A DNA stretch of 64,000 nucleotides from Micromonospora siamensis (GCF_900090305.1 NZ_LT607751.1:2480001-2544000), one strand, 5' to 3'. Shown: positions 27,272 through 36,070, numbered from the stretch's first letter. Numbers and translations: made by a program. The notes: a model not told the origin generated them from the letters alone.

Positions 27272-28381
27272 CTACCGGCCCGGCGTCGGCTCCACGGTCG
27301 CCGCGGGGTCCCCGCGCAGGACCTCGTCGACGTCGTAGCGGATCGGGCGGTCGAGCTGGTCGTAGCCGCAGGAGCGGGGATCCCGGTCGGGCCGCCAGCG
27401 GACGAACTGCGCGGTGTGCCGCAACCGGTCGCCCTCCATCGCGTCGTAGCCGACCTCGGCGACCAGCTCCGGCCGCAGCGGCTCCCACTCCAGGTTCTTC
27501 GTGCCGGTCCACCGGCTGACCCCGCCCGGGATCCGCTGCCCCCGCTCGTGGTCGCCGTGCACCCAGGGGTGGTCGCTGCCGACGTCGCGGTACGGCTCCA
27601 ACTCGGTGAGCAGCTCCTTGCGGCGGGCCGCGGTGAACGACGAGCTGACCCCGATGTGGTGCAGCACCCCGGCCTCGTCGTAGAGGCCGAGCAGCAGCGA
27701 ACCCACCACCGGGCCGGACTTGTGCCAGCGGAAGCCGGCCACCACCACGTCGGCGGTGCGGGCGTGCTTGACCTTGAACATCAGCCGCTTGCCCGGCTCG
27801 TACGGCAGGTCGGCCGGCTTGGCGATCAGCCCGTCGAGCCCGGCCCCCTCGAAGACGTCGAACCAGCGGCGGGCCGTCTCCGGGTCGGTGGTCACCTGGG
27901 TGACGTGCACCGGTGGACGCACCCCGGCGAGCGCCGCCTCCAGCCGGGCCCGCCGGACCGGGTACGGCTGGTCGAGCAGCGCCTCGTCGTCGAGGGCGAG
28001 CAGGTCGAAGGCGACGAAGTCGGCCGGCGTGGTCTCGGCGAGCAGTTTCACCCGGGAGGCGGCCGGGTGGATCCGCTGGGCGAGCAGCTCGAAGTCGAGC
28101 CGGGGCTGGCCGCCGGGACCGTCCCGCCGGATCACGATCAGCTCGCCGTCGACCGCGCTCCGCTCCGGCAGCTGCCGGCGGGCCTGCTCGACCACCTCGG
28201 GGAAGTAGCGGGTCATCGTCTTGCCGCCCCGGCTGGCCAGCTCGACCTCGTCGCCGTCGCGGAAGATGATGAGGCGGAAGCCGTCCCACTTCGGCTCGTA
28301 GGTCATGCCGTCGGCGGTGGGCAGGCGGGGCACGCTCTTGGCCAGCATCGGCTCGACCGGCGGGGTGATCGGCAGCTCCAC
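27272..28381 (-). CDS. ATP-dependent DNA ligase (LigC/LigD-ligase type)
   Basis: 369 residues. The AMP-accepting lysine is Lys31 in EPKWDGFR. SRGGKTMTRYFPE, VDGELIV, GLIAKP and the OB-fold region VVVAGFRWHKSG follow. It seals nicks with ATP, most likely in end joining or a back-up repair route, while the NAD-dependent LigA does replication elsewhere. No polymerase or nuclease domain is fused. The start is a GTG. Confidence 0.92.
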   Translation of the reverse strand: MELPITPPVEPMLAKSVPRLPTADGMTYEPKWDGFRLIIFRDGDEVELASRGGKTMTRYFPEVVEQARRQLPERSAVDGELIVIRRDGPGGQPRLDFELLAQRIHPAASRVKLLAETTPADFVAFDLLALDDEALLDQPYPVRRARLEAALAGVRPPVHVTQVTTDPETARRWFDVFEGAGLDGLIAKPADLPYEPGKRLMFKVKHARTADVVVAGFRWHKSGPVVGSLLLGLYDEAGVLHHIGVSSSFTAARRKELLTELEPYRDVGSDHPWVHGDHERGQRIPGGVSRWTGTKNLEWEPLRPELVAEVGYDAMEGDRLRHTAQFVRWRPDRDPRSCGYDQLDRPIRYDVDEVLRGDPAATVEPTPGR

Positions 28382-28505
28382 GGCGACCAGTCAACCAGAC
28401 GGCACCGACAGTCGTGAGGCACATCACGCGGGCCCGGCGGGCGGCGTGTCCCGCGCAGGCCCCCGTCGTCCCCTCCGGGCGGATCGCATCTGCGCAGGTC
28501 AGAGC

Positions 28506-28511
28506 TACCTT
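28506..28511 (+). promoter_or_regulatory. -10 box of the 75-residue gene (leaderless)
   Basis: TACCTT, 6 nt before the ATG at 28518. Confidence 0.4.
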
Positions 28512-28517
28512 CGCCGG

Positions 28518-28745
28518 ATGCGGGAGTGGGTCTGCGGATGCTGTGGCCGCTGGCGGGTGGGCGTGGAGCTGATCCGTGGCCGCTACCGGTACCGGCTGTC
28601 GCACCGCTACCGCCCCGAACACGGCGGCGGTCGCAACGTGCTCGGCGAGGTCGGCTCGGTGGCCGAGCTGACGGAGCTGCTGGCCCGGCGTACCCCGATC
28701 GGCCTGGCCGACCTGCGCGAGACCGACCTGCGCGAAGCCGGCTGA
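28518..28745 (+). CDS. Small hypothetical protein with CxCC motif
   Basis: 75 residues, unrecognised. It starts MREWVCGCCG, has a basic RGRYRYRLSHRYRP stretch and an acidic helical C-terminus ending LRETDLREAG. GC3 is high and the frame follows the local codon pattern. TACCTT lies 6 nt upstream of the ATG. A DNA- or RNA-binding accessory role is possible but not supported further. Confidence 0.55.
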   Translation: MREWVCGCCGRWRVGVELIRGRYRYRLSHRYRPEHGGGRNVLGEVGSVAELTELLARRTPIGLADLRETDLREAG

Positions 28746-28880
28746 TCCCGGCGGTCCCGGCCCGCCCGGTGCGGGGACCACGCGGATCGACGTCCGGCGT
28801 TACGCTCGGCGCCAGCGGCCACCCGACGGGTGCCACCCGGGCGCGGCGGCCGGTTGGCGGCGACCGGCGAGGGAGGGCCG

Positions 28881-29303
28881 ATGCGGTACGAGGCGACGTC
28901 CGAGGTGGCCGCGGCGCAGGAGCGGATCTGGGCGGTGACCGTCGACGTGGAGCGCTGGGCGGAGTGGACGCCCTCGGTCACCCGGGCCCGCCGGCTGGAC
29001 TCCGGTCCGTTCGCCGTCGGCTCGACGGCCCGGATCGAGCAGCCCCGGCTGCGACCCGCGGTCTGGCAGGTCACCGAGCTGGTCGAGCCGCACTACTTCA
29101 GGTGGGTCTCGCGCAGCCCGGGCGTGCGCACCCTCGCCGAGCACCGGCTGGAGCCGCTGCCCGACGGCCGGGTGCGGGTGGTGCTGAGCGCCGAGCTGAC
29201 CGGTCCGCTGGCCCGGCTGGTCGGCCGGTTCGGCGGCGGGCTGTTCCAGCGCTACCTGCGACTGGAGGCCGACGGCCTCAAGCGTCGCTGCGAGCAGGGC
29301 TGA
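28881..29303 (+). CDS. SRPBCC family (polyketide cyclase/START-like) protein
   Basis: 140 residues with the typical opening YEATSEVAAAQERIWAVTVD and WAEWTPSVTRAR, a central beta-sheet, and a long C-terminal helix (RYLRLEADGLKRR). Members bind hydrophobic ligands. GGGAGGG precedes the ATG. Its 3' end overlaps the convergent GNAT gene by 26 bp. Confidence 0.85.
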   Translation: MRYEATSEVAAAQERIWAVTVDVERWAEWTPSVTRARRLDSGPFAVGSTARIEQPRLRPAVWQVTELVEPHYFRWVSRSPGVRTLAEHRLEPLPDGRVRVVLSAELTGPLARLVGRFGGGLFQRYLRLEADGLKRRCEQG

Positions 29304-29775
29304 CCGCCGGCTTCTCCAGCAGCGCCAGCCGGATCCCGTTCGGGTCCGGCCGATGGCCGACCACCCGGTAACCGGTCCGGTGATAGAGCCGCAGGTTGTC
29401 CGCGCTGTCGGCGCCGGTGAAGAGCGCGAAGCGGGCCACCCGGCCGGCGTACGCGGACTCCAGGGCGGCCAGCAGCGCACCGCCCACCCCCCGGCCCTGC
29501 TGGTCGGGCGCCACGGCGAGCCGGCCGACGTGGACCACCTCCCCGTCGGCCCGGCCCCGGACCGAGCCGACCAGCCGGTCGCCGCGCCGGGCGGCCAGCA
29601 CCACGACGGCCGGGTCGGTCAGCGCGGCGACCACCTCGTCCAGGGTCTCGGTCAACGGCGGAAGGAACGGGTCGGCGTAGCGCTGCGCCTCGACCAGGTA
29701 CGCGGCCCGCTGCACGGTGAGGATCTCGCCGGCGTCGTCGACACCGGCCGGGGCGATGATCGTCTCGACGGTCAC
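29278..29775 (-). CDS. GNAT family N-acetyltransferase
   Basis: 165 residues from the GTG at 29775; another GTG at 29796 would add seven residues. The acetyl-CoA motif is VGRLAVAPDQQGRGVGGALL, followed by LRLYHRTGYRVVGHRPD. The substrate is unknown. It is convergent with the SRPBCC gene, with overlapping 3' ends. Confidence 0.88.
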   Translation of the reverse strand: MTVETIIAPAGVDDAGEILTVQRAAYLVEAQRYADPFLPPLTETLDEVVAALTDPAVVVLAARRGDRLVGSVRGRADGEVVHVGRLAVAPDQQGRGVGGALLAALESAYAGRVARFALFTGADSADNLRLYHRTGYRVVGHRPDPNGIRLALLEKPAVSPARSDA

Positions 29776-29909
29776 CCGTGCAGCCCACCACACCACCCGT
29801 CGCCCCCGAGGAGCGGCCCGCCCACCCGAGCACCCGAGGTGCTCGCCGGGCGGCCCGCCCAGCGCGCCCGTACGCTGGCGGTGTCCCGCCCAGCCGGAAG
29901 GTGGCCACG

Positions 29910-30422
29910 GTGCCCGAGCTGACGTACCCGCAGGTGGGGGCGACCCGCGACGGGCGCCTGCCGGCCGGCTACCACCACCTGCGCCACCGGGTCCGGCTGC
30001 CCGACGGCTGCTTCGCCGTCGCGGCCGACGCGGTACTGAGCTGGCGACTGCACCGGTCCGCCGGGGTGGTCATGCGCACCGACGCGCCGCGCGCCGCGGT
30101 GGGCGTCCGGGTCACCCCGGGGCTGGGGGTCGGCCCGGCCCGGATCTGGGGACCGACCGAGGTGGTGTGGGTGGCCGACGGGCCGGACCGGGCCGGCTTC
30201 GGCTACGGCACCCTGCCCCGGCATCCGGAGCGCGGCGAGGAGGCGTTCCTGGTCCTCCGGGAGGCCGGCGAAATCTTCTTCGAGGTGCGCGCGTTCAGCC
30301 TGCCGGCCCGCTGGTACCTGCGCGCCGCCGGACCGGTCACCCGGGCCTTCCAGCAGGCGTACGCCTGGTGGCTGGGACGCACCCTGCGCCGGCTCTGCGC
30401 CGGCGGCCCGGCCGCCCGCTGA
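29910..30422 (+). CDS. DUF1990 family protein
   Basis: 170 residues. Motifs of DUF1990 are visible: LTYPQVGATR at the N-terminus, WGPTEVVWVAD, FGYGTLPRHPERGEEAF and the end FSLPARWYLRAAGPVTRAFQ. The function is unknown. GGAAGG lies 8 nt before the GTG; an in-frame GTG at 29901 is an alternative start. Confidence 0.82.
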   Translation: MPELTYPQVGATRDGRLPAGYHHLRHRVRLPDGCFAVAADAVLSWRLHRSAGVVMRTDAPRAAVGVRVTPGLGVGPARIWGPTEVVWVADGPDRAGFGYGTLPRHPERGEEAFLVLREAGEIFFEVRAFSLPARWYLRAAGPVTRAFQQAYAWWLGRTLRRLCAGGPAAR

Positions 30423-30438
30423 GCGCGGGCGCGCCCGG

Positions 30439-31359
30439 TCAGAAGCGGGCGAAGGAGCGGATCGGGGCCCGTGGCCCGTAGCGCGGCGCGTGGATCCCTG
30501 CGGCGGCCAGCAACAGGCAGACCCGGCCGCGGTGGCCGCGGAACGGCTCCAGCAGCTCCAGCATCCGGGCGTCGTCGCCCCGGGCCTCGCCGGCCAGCGC
30601 CCAGGCCACCGTGTTCGGCACGTGGTAGTCGCCGACGCTGACCGCGTCGGGATCGCCGTACGCGACCCGGACCACCTCGGCGGCGGTCCACGGGCCGATG
30701 CCCGCGACGGCGGTCAGCCGGCGGGTGGCCTCCGCCGCGTCGGCGCACCGTTGCAGCCGGTCGGCCACCGCGGCGGCCCGGCGCAGCGTGTCGGCGCGGC
30801 GCTGCTCCACCCCGAACGGGTGGAAGACCCAGTACGGCGCGGCGGCCACCGCGGCCGGTTCCGGCGGCAGCAGCAGCGGTTGCAGCGGCCCCGGCGCCGG
30901 CTCGCCGAAGTGCCGGACGGTCGCCGCGTACGCCCGGTACGCCTCCTTGCCGGTGACCTTCTGCTCGAAGACCGCCCGCAGCACCCGGGGGAACACCACC
31001 CCGGTGGCCGGCATCCGCAGCCCCCGGTGCGCGGCGGCGAGGCGGGCCACCACCGGGTGCCCGGCGGCCAGCTCGGCGAACCCGCTGAGGTCGTCGCGGA
31101 GTCCGGCGATCGCGTCGGCCCGCTCCACCAGCCACCCGCCGCCCGGGCCGTACCCGTCGGCGACCAGGGCGCCGGCCGCCGGGCGCAGGCAGAGCGTGGC
31201 CGGGCCGGCCGGGGTGCGCAGGGCGATCCAGAAGGTGCCGGCCGCGATCCGGGCGCACGGGTCGTAGGGGCTGAAGGTCAGGGCGTGCACCGTCGCGGCC
31301 AGCCGGTAGCCGGGCGGCGGGCGCAGCTCCCGGGTCGCGGTGGGATCGGTCGGGGTCAC
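30439..31359 (-). CDS. DNA-3-methyladenine glycosylase 2 family (AlkA-like)
   Basis: 306 residues. The helix-hairpin-helix is LTAVAGIGPWTAAEVVRVA, and the catalytic aspartate lies in DAVSVGDYHVPN. It removes alkylated purines in base-excision repair. The start GTG has CAGAGT 6 nt upstream. It is convergent with the DUF1990 gene, with only 16 bp between stops. Confidence 0.9.
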   Translation of the reverse strand: MTPTDPTATRELRPPPGYRLAATVHALTFSPYDPCARIAAGTFWIALRTPAGPATLCLRPAAGALVADGYGPGGGWLVERADAIAGLRDDLSGFAELAAGHPVVARLAAAHRGLRMPATGVVFPRVLRAVFEQKVTGKEAYRAYAATVRHFGEPAPGPLQPLLLPPEPAAVAAAPYWVFHPFGVEQRRADTLRRAAAVADRLQRCADAAEATRRLTAVAGIGPWTAAEVVRVAYGDPDAVSVGDYHVPNTVAWALAGEARGDDARMLELLEPFRGHRGRVCLLLAAAGIHAPRYGPRAPIRSFARF

Positions 31360-31696
31360 CCCGACACTCTGCCACGGCACCCGTGGCGTGACGTGCGACA
31401 CCGCCGACGCGTGGGCGTCGGCGGTGCCGCCTTCCGGAACGGGCCGGCCGGGGCCGGGGGAGGAGGCTGGGGGACCTCGGCGGGGCCGCCTGCTGGCAGG
31501 GGCGTACCCGCCGCTCTCCACGCACCGCTCCGGGGCTCGTCGGGGGAGGGACGGTCGCGGCGCCGGCCCGCGGGCGGGCCGGCGCCGTACCCGGGACGCC
31601 CGGGCGCTGCCGGTACGCCGGCGTCCAGGCTCGCGGACGGTGGCCGGTCGCGCCCTCCCCGGCTGCGACCGACCACCGCGTACCCGGCGGGTGGAC
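31360..31696. other. 337-bp gene-free region with three strong hairpins
   Basis: No coding frame is convincing. Perfect stems are at 31399-31410 with 31415-31426 (12 bp, GTGG loop) and 31558-31570 with 31575-31587 (13 bp, CGGG loop). A third stem at 31638-31678 is listed separately as a terminator. The 5' end carries the promoter of the AlkA-like gene. Confidence 0.6.
31638..31678 (-). terminator. Terminator of the lipoprotein gene
   Basis: A 14-bp stem with one mismatch (31638-31651 with 31665-31678) and a 13-nt loop. It begins 18 bp after the stop of the minus-strand lipoprotein gene. Confidence 0.65.
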
Positions 31697-32365
31697 TCAG
31701 TACGAGTAGCCGGAGCCGCCGGCGTCGGAGCCGCCGCTGTCGCCGCCGCTGCTGTCGGCGGGCGGGGCGACCGGGGTGGGGGTGCCCTTCGGCAGGCAGG
31801 TCAGGTTCTTCTTGCCGTTCGGGGCGACCACGAACCAGGTGCCGCCGACCCCCTGGCCCTTCCACTGGCCGGGCTTCTTGTCGCCGATGTAGCGGTAGAG
31901 CGGCCAGCCGCCCAGGGTGATCTGGCGGGTGCCGTCCTGCCGGGTGACCGTGCCGACCTTGTCGTCGGAGACGCCGTTGAGCTGCGGGTTGCCGTCGGTC
32001 AGTGCGGGCGGCCAGACCTGCGCGCACTTGCCCACGCAGTTGGACGAGGGCGGGTCGGCCGAGTCCTTGTCGAACCGGTAGAGGATCCAGCCGTCCTGGT
32101 CGGTCACCACGTTGCCCATCCGGGCCACCTTCTTGCCGTGCAGCTCGTCGGTGAGCCGGACGTCGGCGGGGGGCGCCTGCTCGGTGGCCGGCGGCGCCTC
32201 CGTGGTGGCGGCGGCCTCGGGCTCGACCGCCGCGGTGGGCTCGGCCGCGGCCACGGCGACCGGCTCGGCGGCGCTCGAGTTCGCCGGGTCGTATCCTGCG
32301 GGAGCGCAGGCCGTCAGGGCGACCATTGCGCCGGCGACGACGACGGTCCGCTTGATGTGTGCCAC
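31697..32365 (-). CDS. Secreted lipoprotein, COG4315-like repeats
   Basis: 222 residues. The lipobox VALTAC anchors it to the membrane, and an Ala/Glu/Pro/Thr-rich spacer of about 45 residues follows. Two repeats resemble the COG4315/SCO0930 family: DGWILYRFDKDSADPPSSNC with GKCAQVWPP, then GWPLYRYIGDKKPGQWKG. A Gly/Ser tail ends the protein. Family members lie near sigma/anti-sigma genes, as here, and may work in envelope redox or metal stress (uncertain). The GTG has GAGGAGG upstream. Confidence 0.82.
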   Translation of the reverse strand: MAHIKRTVVVAGAMVALTACAPAGYDPANSSAAEPVAVAAAEPTAAVEPEAAATTEAPPATEQAPPADVRLTDELHGKKVARMGNVVTDQDGWILYRFDKDSADPPSSNCVGKCAQVWPPALTDGNPQLNGVSDDKVGTVTRQDGTRQITLGGWPLYRYIGDKKPGQWKGQGVGGTWFVVAPNGKKNLTCLPKGTPTPVAPPADSSGGDSGGSDAGGSGYSY

Positions 32366-32393
32366 GTGCCCTCCTCATTCTTGGCAAGTTCGC

Positions 32394-32420
32394 CCTGTAG
32401 TACGGGAGGTGCGCTGTCAA
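32394..32420 (-). promoter_or_regulatory. Possible promoter of the lipoprotein gene
   Basis: TTGACA (minus strand, 32415-32420) with TACAGG 15 nt downstream (32394-32399). The spacing is short, so this is tentative. Confidence 0.3.
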
Positions 32421-32516
32421 GGTTGAACGTCCAGGAGTGGCTCATTTCACAGTGGACCGTTGAACCGTGCGGCCCTTTCCTCCGTGCCCGGCCGCACATC
32501 CACCGGAGGACACGAA

Positions 32517-32552
32517 TCGGCGCCGGTCGGTTCCTCCCGACCGGCGCCGATC
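32517..32552 (-). terminator. Terminator of the sigma/anti-sigma operon
   Basis: A perfect 15-bp stem (32517-32531 with 32538-32552) with a 6-nt loop, starting 14 bp after the anti-sigma stop. It separates the sigma operon from the lipoprotein gene. Confidence 0.82.
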
Positions 32553-32566
32553 CACCTGCCCTCGCC

Positions 32567-33349
32567 CTACAGCGGGAACGCCACCAGCGGGCTCGCCACC
32601 CCGTTCGTGTCCACCGACTCGACCTGCACCCGGGCGATGTCCCCCCGCGCCGCGGAGGTGGAGGCCTGCAACTGCAACGGCTGCGGATTGGTGTTCGTCC
32701 CGTAACCCGTCCCCGGCACCGACCAGCTGGAGAGCACCTCGGTGGTGTCGTTCTTGCGGACCACCACCATCCGGCAGGTCCGCGGCCCCGGCAACCGGCT
32801 CAGGTTGAAGCTGATCGCCGTGCCGAACTCCTTCGACTCCAGCCACAGGTCGGCCTTCACCCCGGTGGCCGGGTCGGTCCGGCTGATCGGGTCGACCTCC
32901 GGCACCTCGCTCGGCCCGCCCACCCCCGGCCCGGACCGGGTCGGCCCCGGCGTCGGCTCGTCGTCCGGGGCGGTCGGCTGGACCGTCGGCAACGCCTGCG
33001 GCGGCGCGGTCGAGTCGCTGAGGGCGGCGACACCCACCCCGGTCACGCCGGCGACCACCACCACCGCGGCGGCCGTGGCGAGCACCTGACGCATCCGGGA
33101 GCGCCGCCGGTGCGCCCGGACCGCCACCAGCGTACGGTCCAGCAGGGCCGGATCGGTCGCCGTCTGCTCCAGCGCCATCATCGTCTCGCCGTCGATGCCG
33201 GAGAGCAGACCCACCACCGGCACCATGGTCTCCAGCTCGGCGGCGCACGCCCAGCAGGTGGCGAGGTGCTCCTCGAACCGTTCGGTGTCCTGCTGGTCCA
33301 GCACGCCGAGCGCGTACGCGGCGACGTCCATGTGGTCGGCCCGGCTCAT
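32567..33349 (-). CDS. Membrane anti-sigma factor with zinc-finger motif
   Basis: 260 residues. The N-terminal cytoplasmic domain has the HxxxCxxC pattern in FEEHLATCWACAAEL preceded by a histidine near the start (ADHMDVAAYALG), typical of zinc-binding anti-sigma domains. One transmembrane helix (about 86-107) and a Pro/Thr spacer follow. The outer domain ends in a beta-rich region resembling RskA (SFNLSRLPGPRTCRMVVV). It should hold the ECF sigma factor inactive until a signal outside the membrane. The start overlaps the sigma stop by ATGA. Confidence 0.88.
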   Translation of the reverse strand: MSRADHMDVAAYALGVLDQQDTERFEEHLATCWACAAELETMVPVVGLLSGIDGETMMALEQTATDPALLDRTLVAVRAHRRRSRMRQVLATAAAVVVVAGVTGVGVAALSDSTAPPQALPTVQPTAPDDEPTPGPTRSGPGVGGPSEVPEVDPISRTDPATGVKADLWLESKEFGTAISFNLSRLPGPRTCRMVVVRKNDTTEVLSSWSVPGTGYGTNTNPQPLQLQASTSAARGDIARVQVESVDTNGVASPLVAFPL

Positions 33350-34044
33350 TCCGTCACCCCCCTCTCCTGCAGAGCCGTGCGCAGCGCACGCAACGCGTAG
33401 TAGACCCGCGACTTGGCGGTGCCGAGCGGAAGGCCCAGCTCCTCGGCCGCCTCCGGCACCGTCCGGCCCCGGAAGTACGTCGCCACCAGGATCTCCCGGT
33501 GGGACTGGCTCAGCGTACGCAGCGCGTCGGCCATCGTCATCGTGCGCAGCACCCGGTCGGTGCTGTCCGCCTCGGCGAACGCCGTCAGGTCCCGGTCGTA
33601 CGTCTCCGCCGGCCGGGCCTGCTCGCTGCGGTGCTCGTCGATGGCGATCCGCCGGGCCACCGTCACCAGCCACGGCCGCAGCGAACCCTGGCCCTGCACG
33701 CCCAGGCGGTGCGCGTTGCGCCAGGCGCGCAGCAGCGTCTCCTGCACGATGTCCTCGGCGCGCTGCCGGTCACCGCCGGTCAGCCGCATCACGAACGCCA
33801 GCAGCGGCCCGGCGTGCTCGGCGTAGAGCAGCCGGACCAACTGGTCGGAATGACTGGCCTCGGTGGACGTCGCCTGGTGGCGCCCGGGCGCCGATCGCGG
33901 CGTCACCGGGTCATTCTGGCGGTCGGTGGGACGTGCGTCGACCCCCCGACCGGACCTGGACGCGCGCGACTGCGGTTGGGCCCGGGCGGACATCCACTCG
34001 GGCCGCACCATGTCGCCGTGCCAGCCGGCCGCCACCGCGTGCAT
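33346..34044 (-). CDS. ECF RNA polymerase sigma factor
   Basis: 232 residues. Region 2 is LYAEHAGPLLAFVMRLTGGD through DIVQETLLRAWRN, and region 4 has the helix-turn-helix VPEAAEELGLPLGTAKSRV. The ATG at 34044 is supported by GGAGG 5 nt upstream, giving a 65-residue low-complexity N-terminal extension. A GTG at 33906 would remove it. The coupled anti-sigma gene identifies its partner. The signal is unknown. Confidence 0.88.
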   Translation of the reverse strand: MHAVAAGWHGDMVRPEWMSARAQPQSRASRSGRGVDARPTDRQNDPVTPRSAPGRHQATSTEASHSDQLVRLLYAEHAGPLLAFVMRLTGGDRQRAEDIVQETLLRAWRNAHRLGVQGQGSLRPWLVTVARRIAIDEHRSEQARPAETYDRDLTAFAEADSTDRVLRTMTMADALRTLSQSHREILVATYFRGRTVPEAAEELGLPLGTAKSRVYYALRALRTALQERGVTE

Positions 34045-34126
34045 GCAGACCTCCGGTGTCGAATGACATCAGCCGGCCCCCCACGGGCATGGCCGCCCGG
34101 TGGTACGCAGCGCCGCGCCGAACGGA

Positions 34127-34984
34127 TCAACGGCGGACGGAAAAAATCCCCGGCGGCGGTGGGGTGGAGTCGGTGGCGTCGGCGTCACGCACCACCGGGG
34201 CGCCGGAGGCGAACCGGTCCAGCTCCGCCCCCGCCAGCACCCGGCCGGGAAACCAGTCACCGGCGGCCCGCCGGGTCAGCTCCGGCACCGGCGGTTCGAC
34301 CCGGCCCGCGACCAGCACCAGGTTGCCGTACCGGCGCCCGCGCAGCACCGCCGCGTCGGCGACCAGGCAGGCCCGGGGCAGCACCGAACGCACCGTGGCC
34401 ACCTGCGCGCGGGCGTGCCGCAGCGGCGGCCCGTCGGCGACGTTGGCCAGGTAACAGCCGTCGGGGCGCAGCACCCGGGCCACCTCGGCGGCGAACTCCA
34501 CGCTGGTCAGGTGGGCCGGGGTGCGGGCACCGGCGAACACGTCGGCCACCACCACGTCGTAGCTGGCGTCCCGGGCGGACGCCACGGTGGCCCGGGCGTC
34601 GTCGACGCGTACCCGGATCCGCGCGTCGGCGGGCCAGGGCAGCTCCCGGCGCACCAGCTCCACCAGCGCTCCGTCCACCTCGGACACCCGCTGGGCGGAG
34701 CCGGGCCGGGTGGCGGCCACGTAGCGGGGCAGGGTCAGCGCGCCACCACCCAGGTGCAGCACCCGCAGCGGCGCCCCGGCCGGGGCGACGAGGTCGAGGG
34801 CGGCGGCGAGCCGCCGGACGTACTCGAACTCCAGGTGCGTCGGGTCGGCCAGGTCCACGTGCGACTGCGGCGCGCCGTCGAGGAGCAACGTGTACGACCG
34901 GGGACGGTCCGGGTCCGGCGCCAGCTCGGCCTGGCCGGTGTCCACCTGCTCGACCACCCGGTCGGTGGAACGCTTGCGTCCCAT
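34127..34984 (-). CDS. Spermidine synthase-like methyltransferase-fold protein
   Basis: 285 residues. The Rossmann core is LRVLHLGGGALTLPRYVA, with SEVDGALVELVRR, DDARATVASARDASYD and VVVADVFAGARTPAHL, as in spermidine synthases and related proteins. The catalytic aspartate of true spermidine synthases is not clearly conserved, so polyamine synthesis is doubtful. Its ATG overlaps the stop of the NurA-like gene (TGATG), making it the last gene of the DNA-end-processing cluster. It may instead be a DNA- or small-molecule-modifying enzyme. Confidence 0.75.
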   Translation of the reverse strand: MGRKRSTDRVVEQVDTGQAELAPDPDRPRSYTLLLDGAPQSHVDLADPTHLEFEYVRRLAAALDLVAPAGAPLRVLHLGGGALTLPRYVAATRPGSAQRVSEVDGALVELVRRELPWPADARIRVRVDDARATVASARDASYDVVVADVFAGARTPAHLTSVEFAAEVARVLRPDGCYLANVADGPPLRHARAQVATVRSVLPRACLVADAAVLRGRRYGNLVLVAGRVEPPVPELTRRAAGDWFPGRVLAGAELDRFASGAPVVRDADATDSTPPPPGIFSVRR

Positions 34985-35952
34985 CAGCGCCGCAGCCCGC
35001 CGGCCCGGGCGGCCGTCGTCAACGCCCGGTGCAGCAGCCGGGCGTCGCCGAGCAGGCCGCGCAGCCGCCGCTCCAGCCCGGCGATCGGGATCAGGTTCTG
35101 CGGGGCACGCGGGTCCTTGTACGGCGTCGAGGCGAACCGGGGCAGGGTGACCAGGGACAGGTCGGCCAGCTCCACCGCCTCGGCCACGGTCAGGTCGGCG
35201 GAACACTCCAGCCGGACGATGCCCGCCCACGGCGCGCCCACCGTCACCGGCAGGCGCAGATACCAGGACCAGCCACCCCAGGCGGTGCCGAGCTTGAAGA
35301 CCGGGCAGCGCTGCCCGGGACGCAGGCCGGTCACCACCGCGGTGAGCCGGGCGTCGAGGTACTGGCTGTGCTGGGTCTTGATGTAGCCCAGCGTGCGCGG
35401 CAGCTGCCGGCGGCTGCGCAGCGGCCCGTCCACCACCAGCAGGTCCCCGTCGGTACGCGCCGCGTCGGAGACCGCCACCTCCAGCGCGGTCAGCGGCCCC
35501 TGCACCGCCGCCGGCAGCTTGCTCAGCTCCCCGGTGCCGCCGACCCGGTGCACCGGGTAGCGCACCTGGCCGCAGACGACCTCCTCCGCCGACGGGCTGG
35601 CGGTGAACAGACCCCGACCGACCCGGGCGCCGGCCAGCTCCGCGGCACCCCGCTCCAGGTCGCAGCGGACCACGCCGGCGGCGTACGAGGCGGCGATCCC
35701 GGGGAAGGACGCCCCGTCCTCCTCGGCGGTCCAGACCGAGGCGTCGATCCGGCGCACCCCGTCGACCAGCAGCACCACGTGCGGCGCGGCGAGCCCGGGA
35801 CGGACGTCGATCGCCCGCCAGTCGACGGCCGGCAGTTCGGCGTCGGCCTCGACCTGGGCGCTGCTCTGGGCGGCCGGCCCGCCGGCCGCCGCCTCGAACG
35901 ACGCGCCGTACGCCGGATCCCACGCGTCCACGAAGAACCGCGGCGCGCTCAC
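34984..35952 (-). CDS. NurA-like nuclease
   Basis: 322 residues. The pattern of acidic and basic residues fits the RNase-H-like NurA fold: Asp64 in LLVDGVRRID, Glu158 in LTALEVAVSD, Asp175 in LLVVDGPL, and Lys192 in GYIKTQ. A C-terminal region with PQNLIPI follows. NurA is a 5'-3' nuclease that works with the HerA translocase and Mre11-Rad50 in end resection. Here the HerA-like ATPase, SbcD and SbcC lie upstream on the same strand. The GTG has GGAAGG about 8 nt upstream, which is supplied by a 59-bp repeat. The assignment is by motif and context only. Confidence 0.65.
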   Translation of the reverse strand: MSAPRFFVDAWDPAYGASFEAAAGGPAAQSSAQVEADAELPAVDWRAIDVRPGLAAPHVVLLVDGVRRIDASVWTAEEDGASFPGIAASYAAGVVRCDLERGAAELAGARVGRGLFTASPSAEEVVCGQVRYPVHRVGGTGELSKLPAAVQGPLTALEVAVSDAARTDGDLLVVDGPLRSRRQLPRTLGYIKTQHSQYLDARLTAVVTGLRPGQRCPVFKLGTAWGGWSWYLRLPVTVGAPWAGIVRLECSADLTVAEAVELADLSLVTLPRFASTPYKDPRAPQNLIPIAGLERRLRGLLGDARLLHRALTTAARAGGLRR

Positions 35953-36011
35953 CGGGCCGGCCTTCCGTTCGCGACTGCGGGGCTCCGCTGCGCTGCGCTC
36001 CTCGCGCTCAC
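35949..36011 (-). CDS. Possible 20-codon mini-ORF 2 in the repeat (coupled to the NurA-like gene)
   Basis: GTG start at 36011 in the GTGA overlap with mini-ORF 1; the peptide is VSARSAAQRSPAV followed by ANGRPAR. The TGA overlaps the GTG of the NurA-like gene (GTGA). Whether it is translated is unknown. Confidence 0.25.
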   Translation of the reverse strand: MSARSAAQRSPAVANGRPAR

Positions 36012-36070
36012 CGGGCCGGCCTTTCGTTCGCGACTGCGGGGCTCCGCTGCGCTGCGCTCCTCGCGCTCAC
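36008..36070 (-). CDS. Possible 20-codon mini-ORF 1 in the repeat (coupled to sbcC)
   Basis: GTG start at 36070 overlaps the sbcC stop (GTGA). It encodes VSARSAAQRSPAV then ANERPAR, and ends in a TGA that overlaps the GTG of mini-ORF 2. Translation is not shown. Confidence 0.25.
   Translation of the reverse strand: MSARSAAQRSPAVANERPAR

Noticed and set aside
34127..34984. Polyamine synthesis by the spermidine-synthase-like protein
   Set aside because: The catalytic acidic residue is not evident and no polyamine gene is nearby, so only the fold is claimed.
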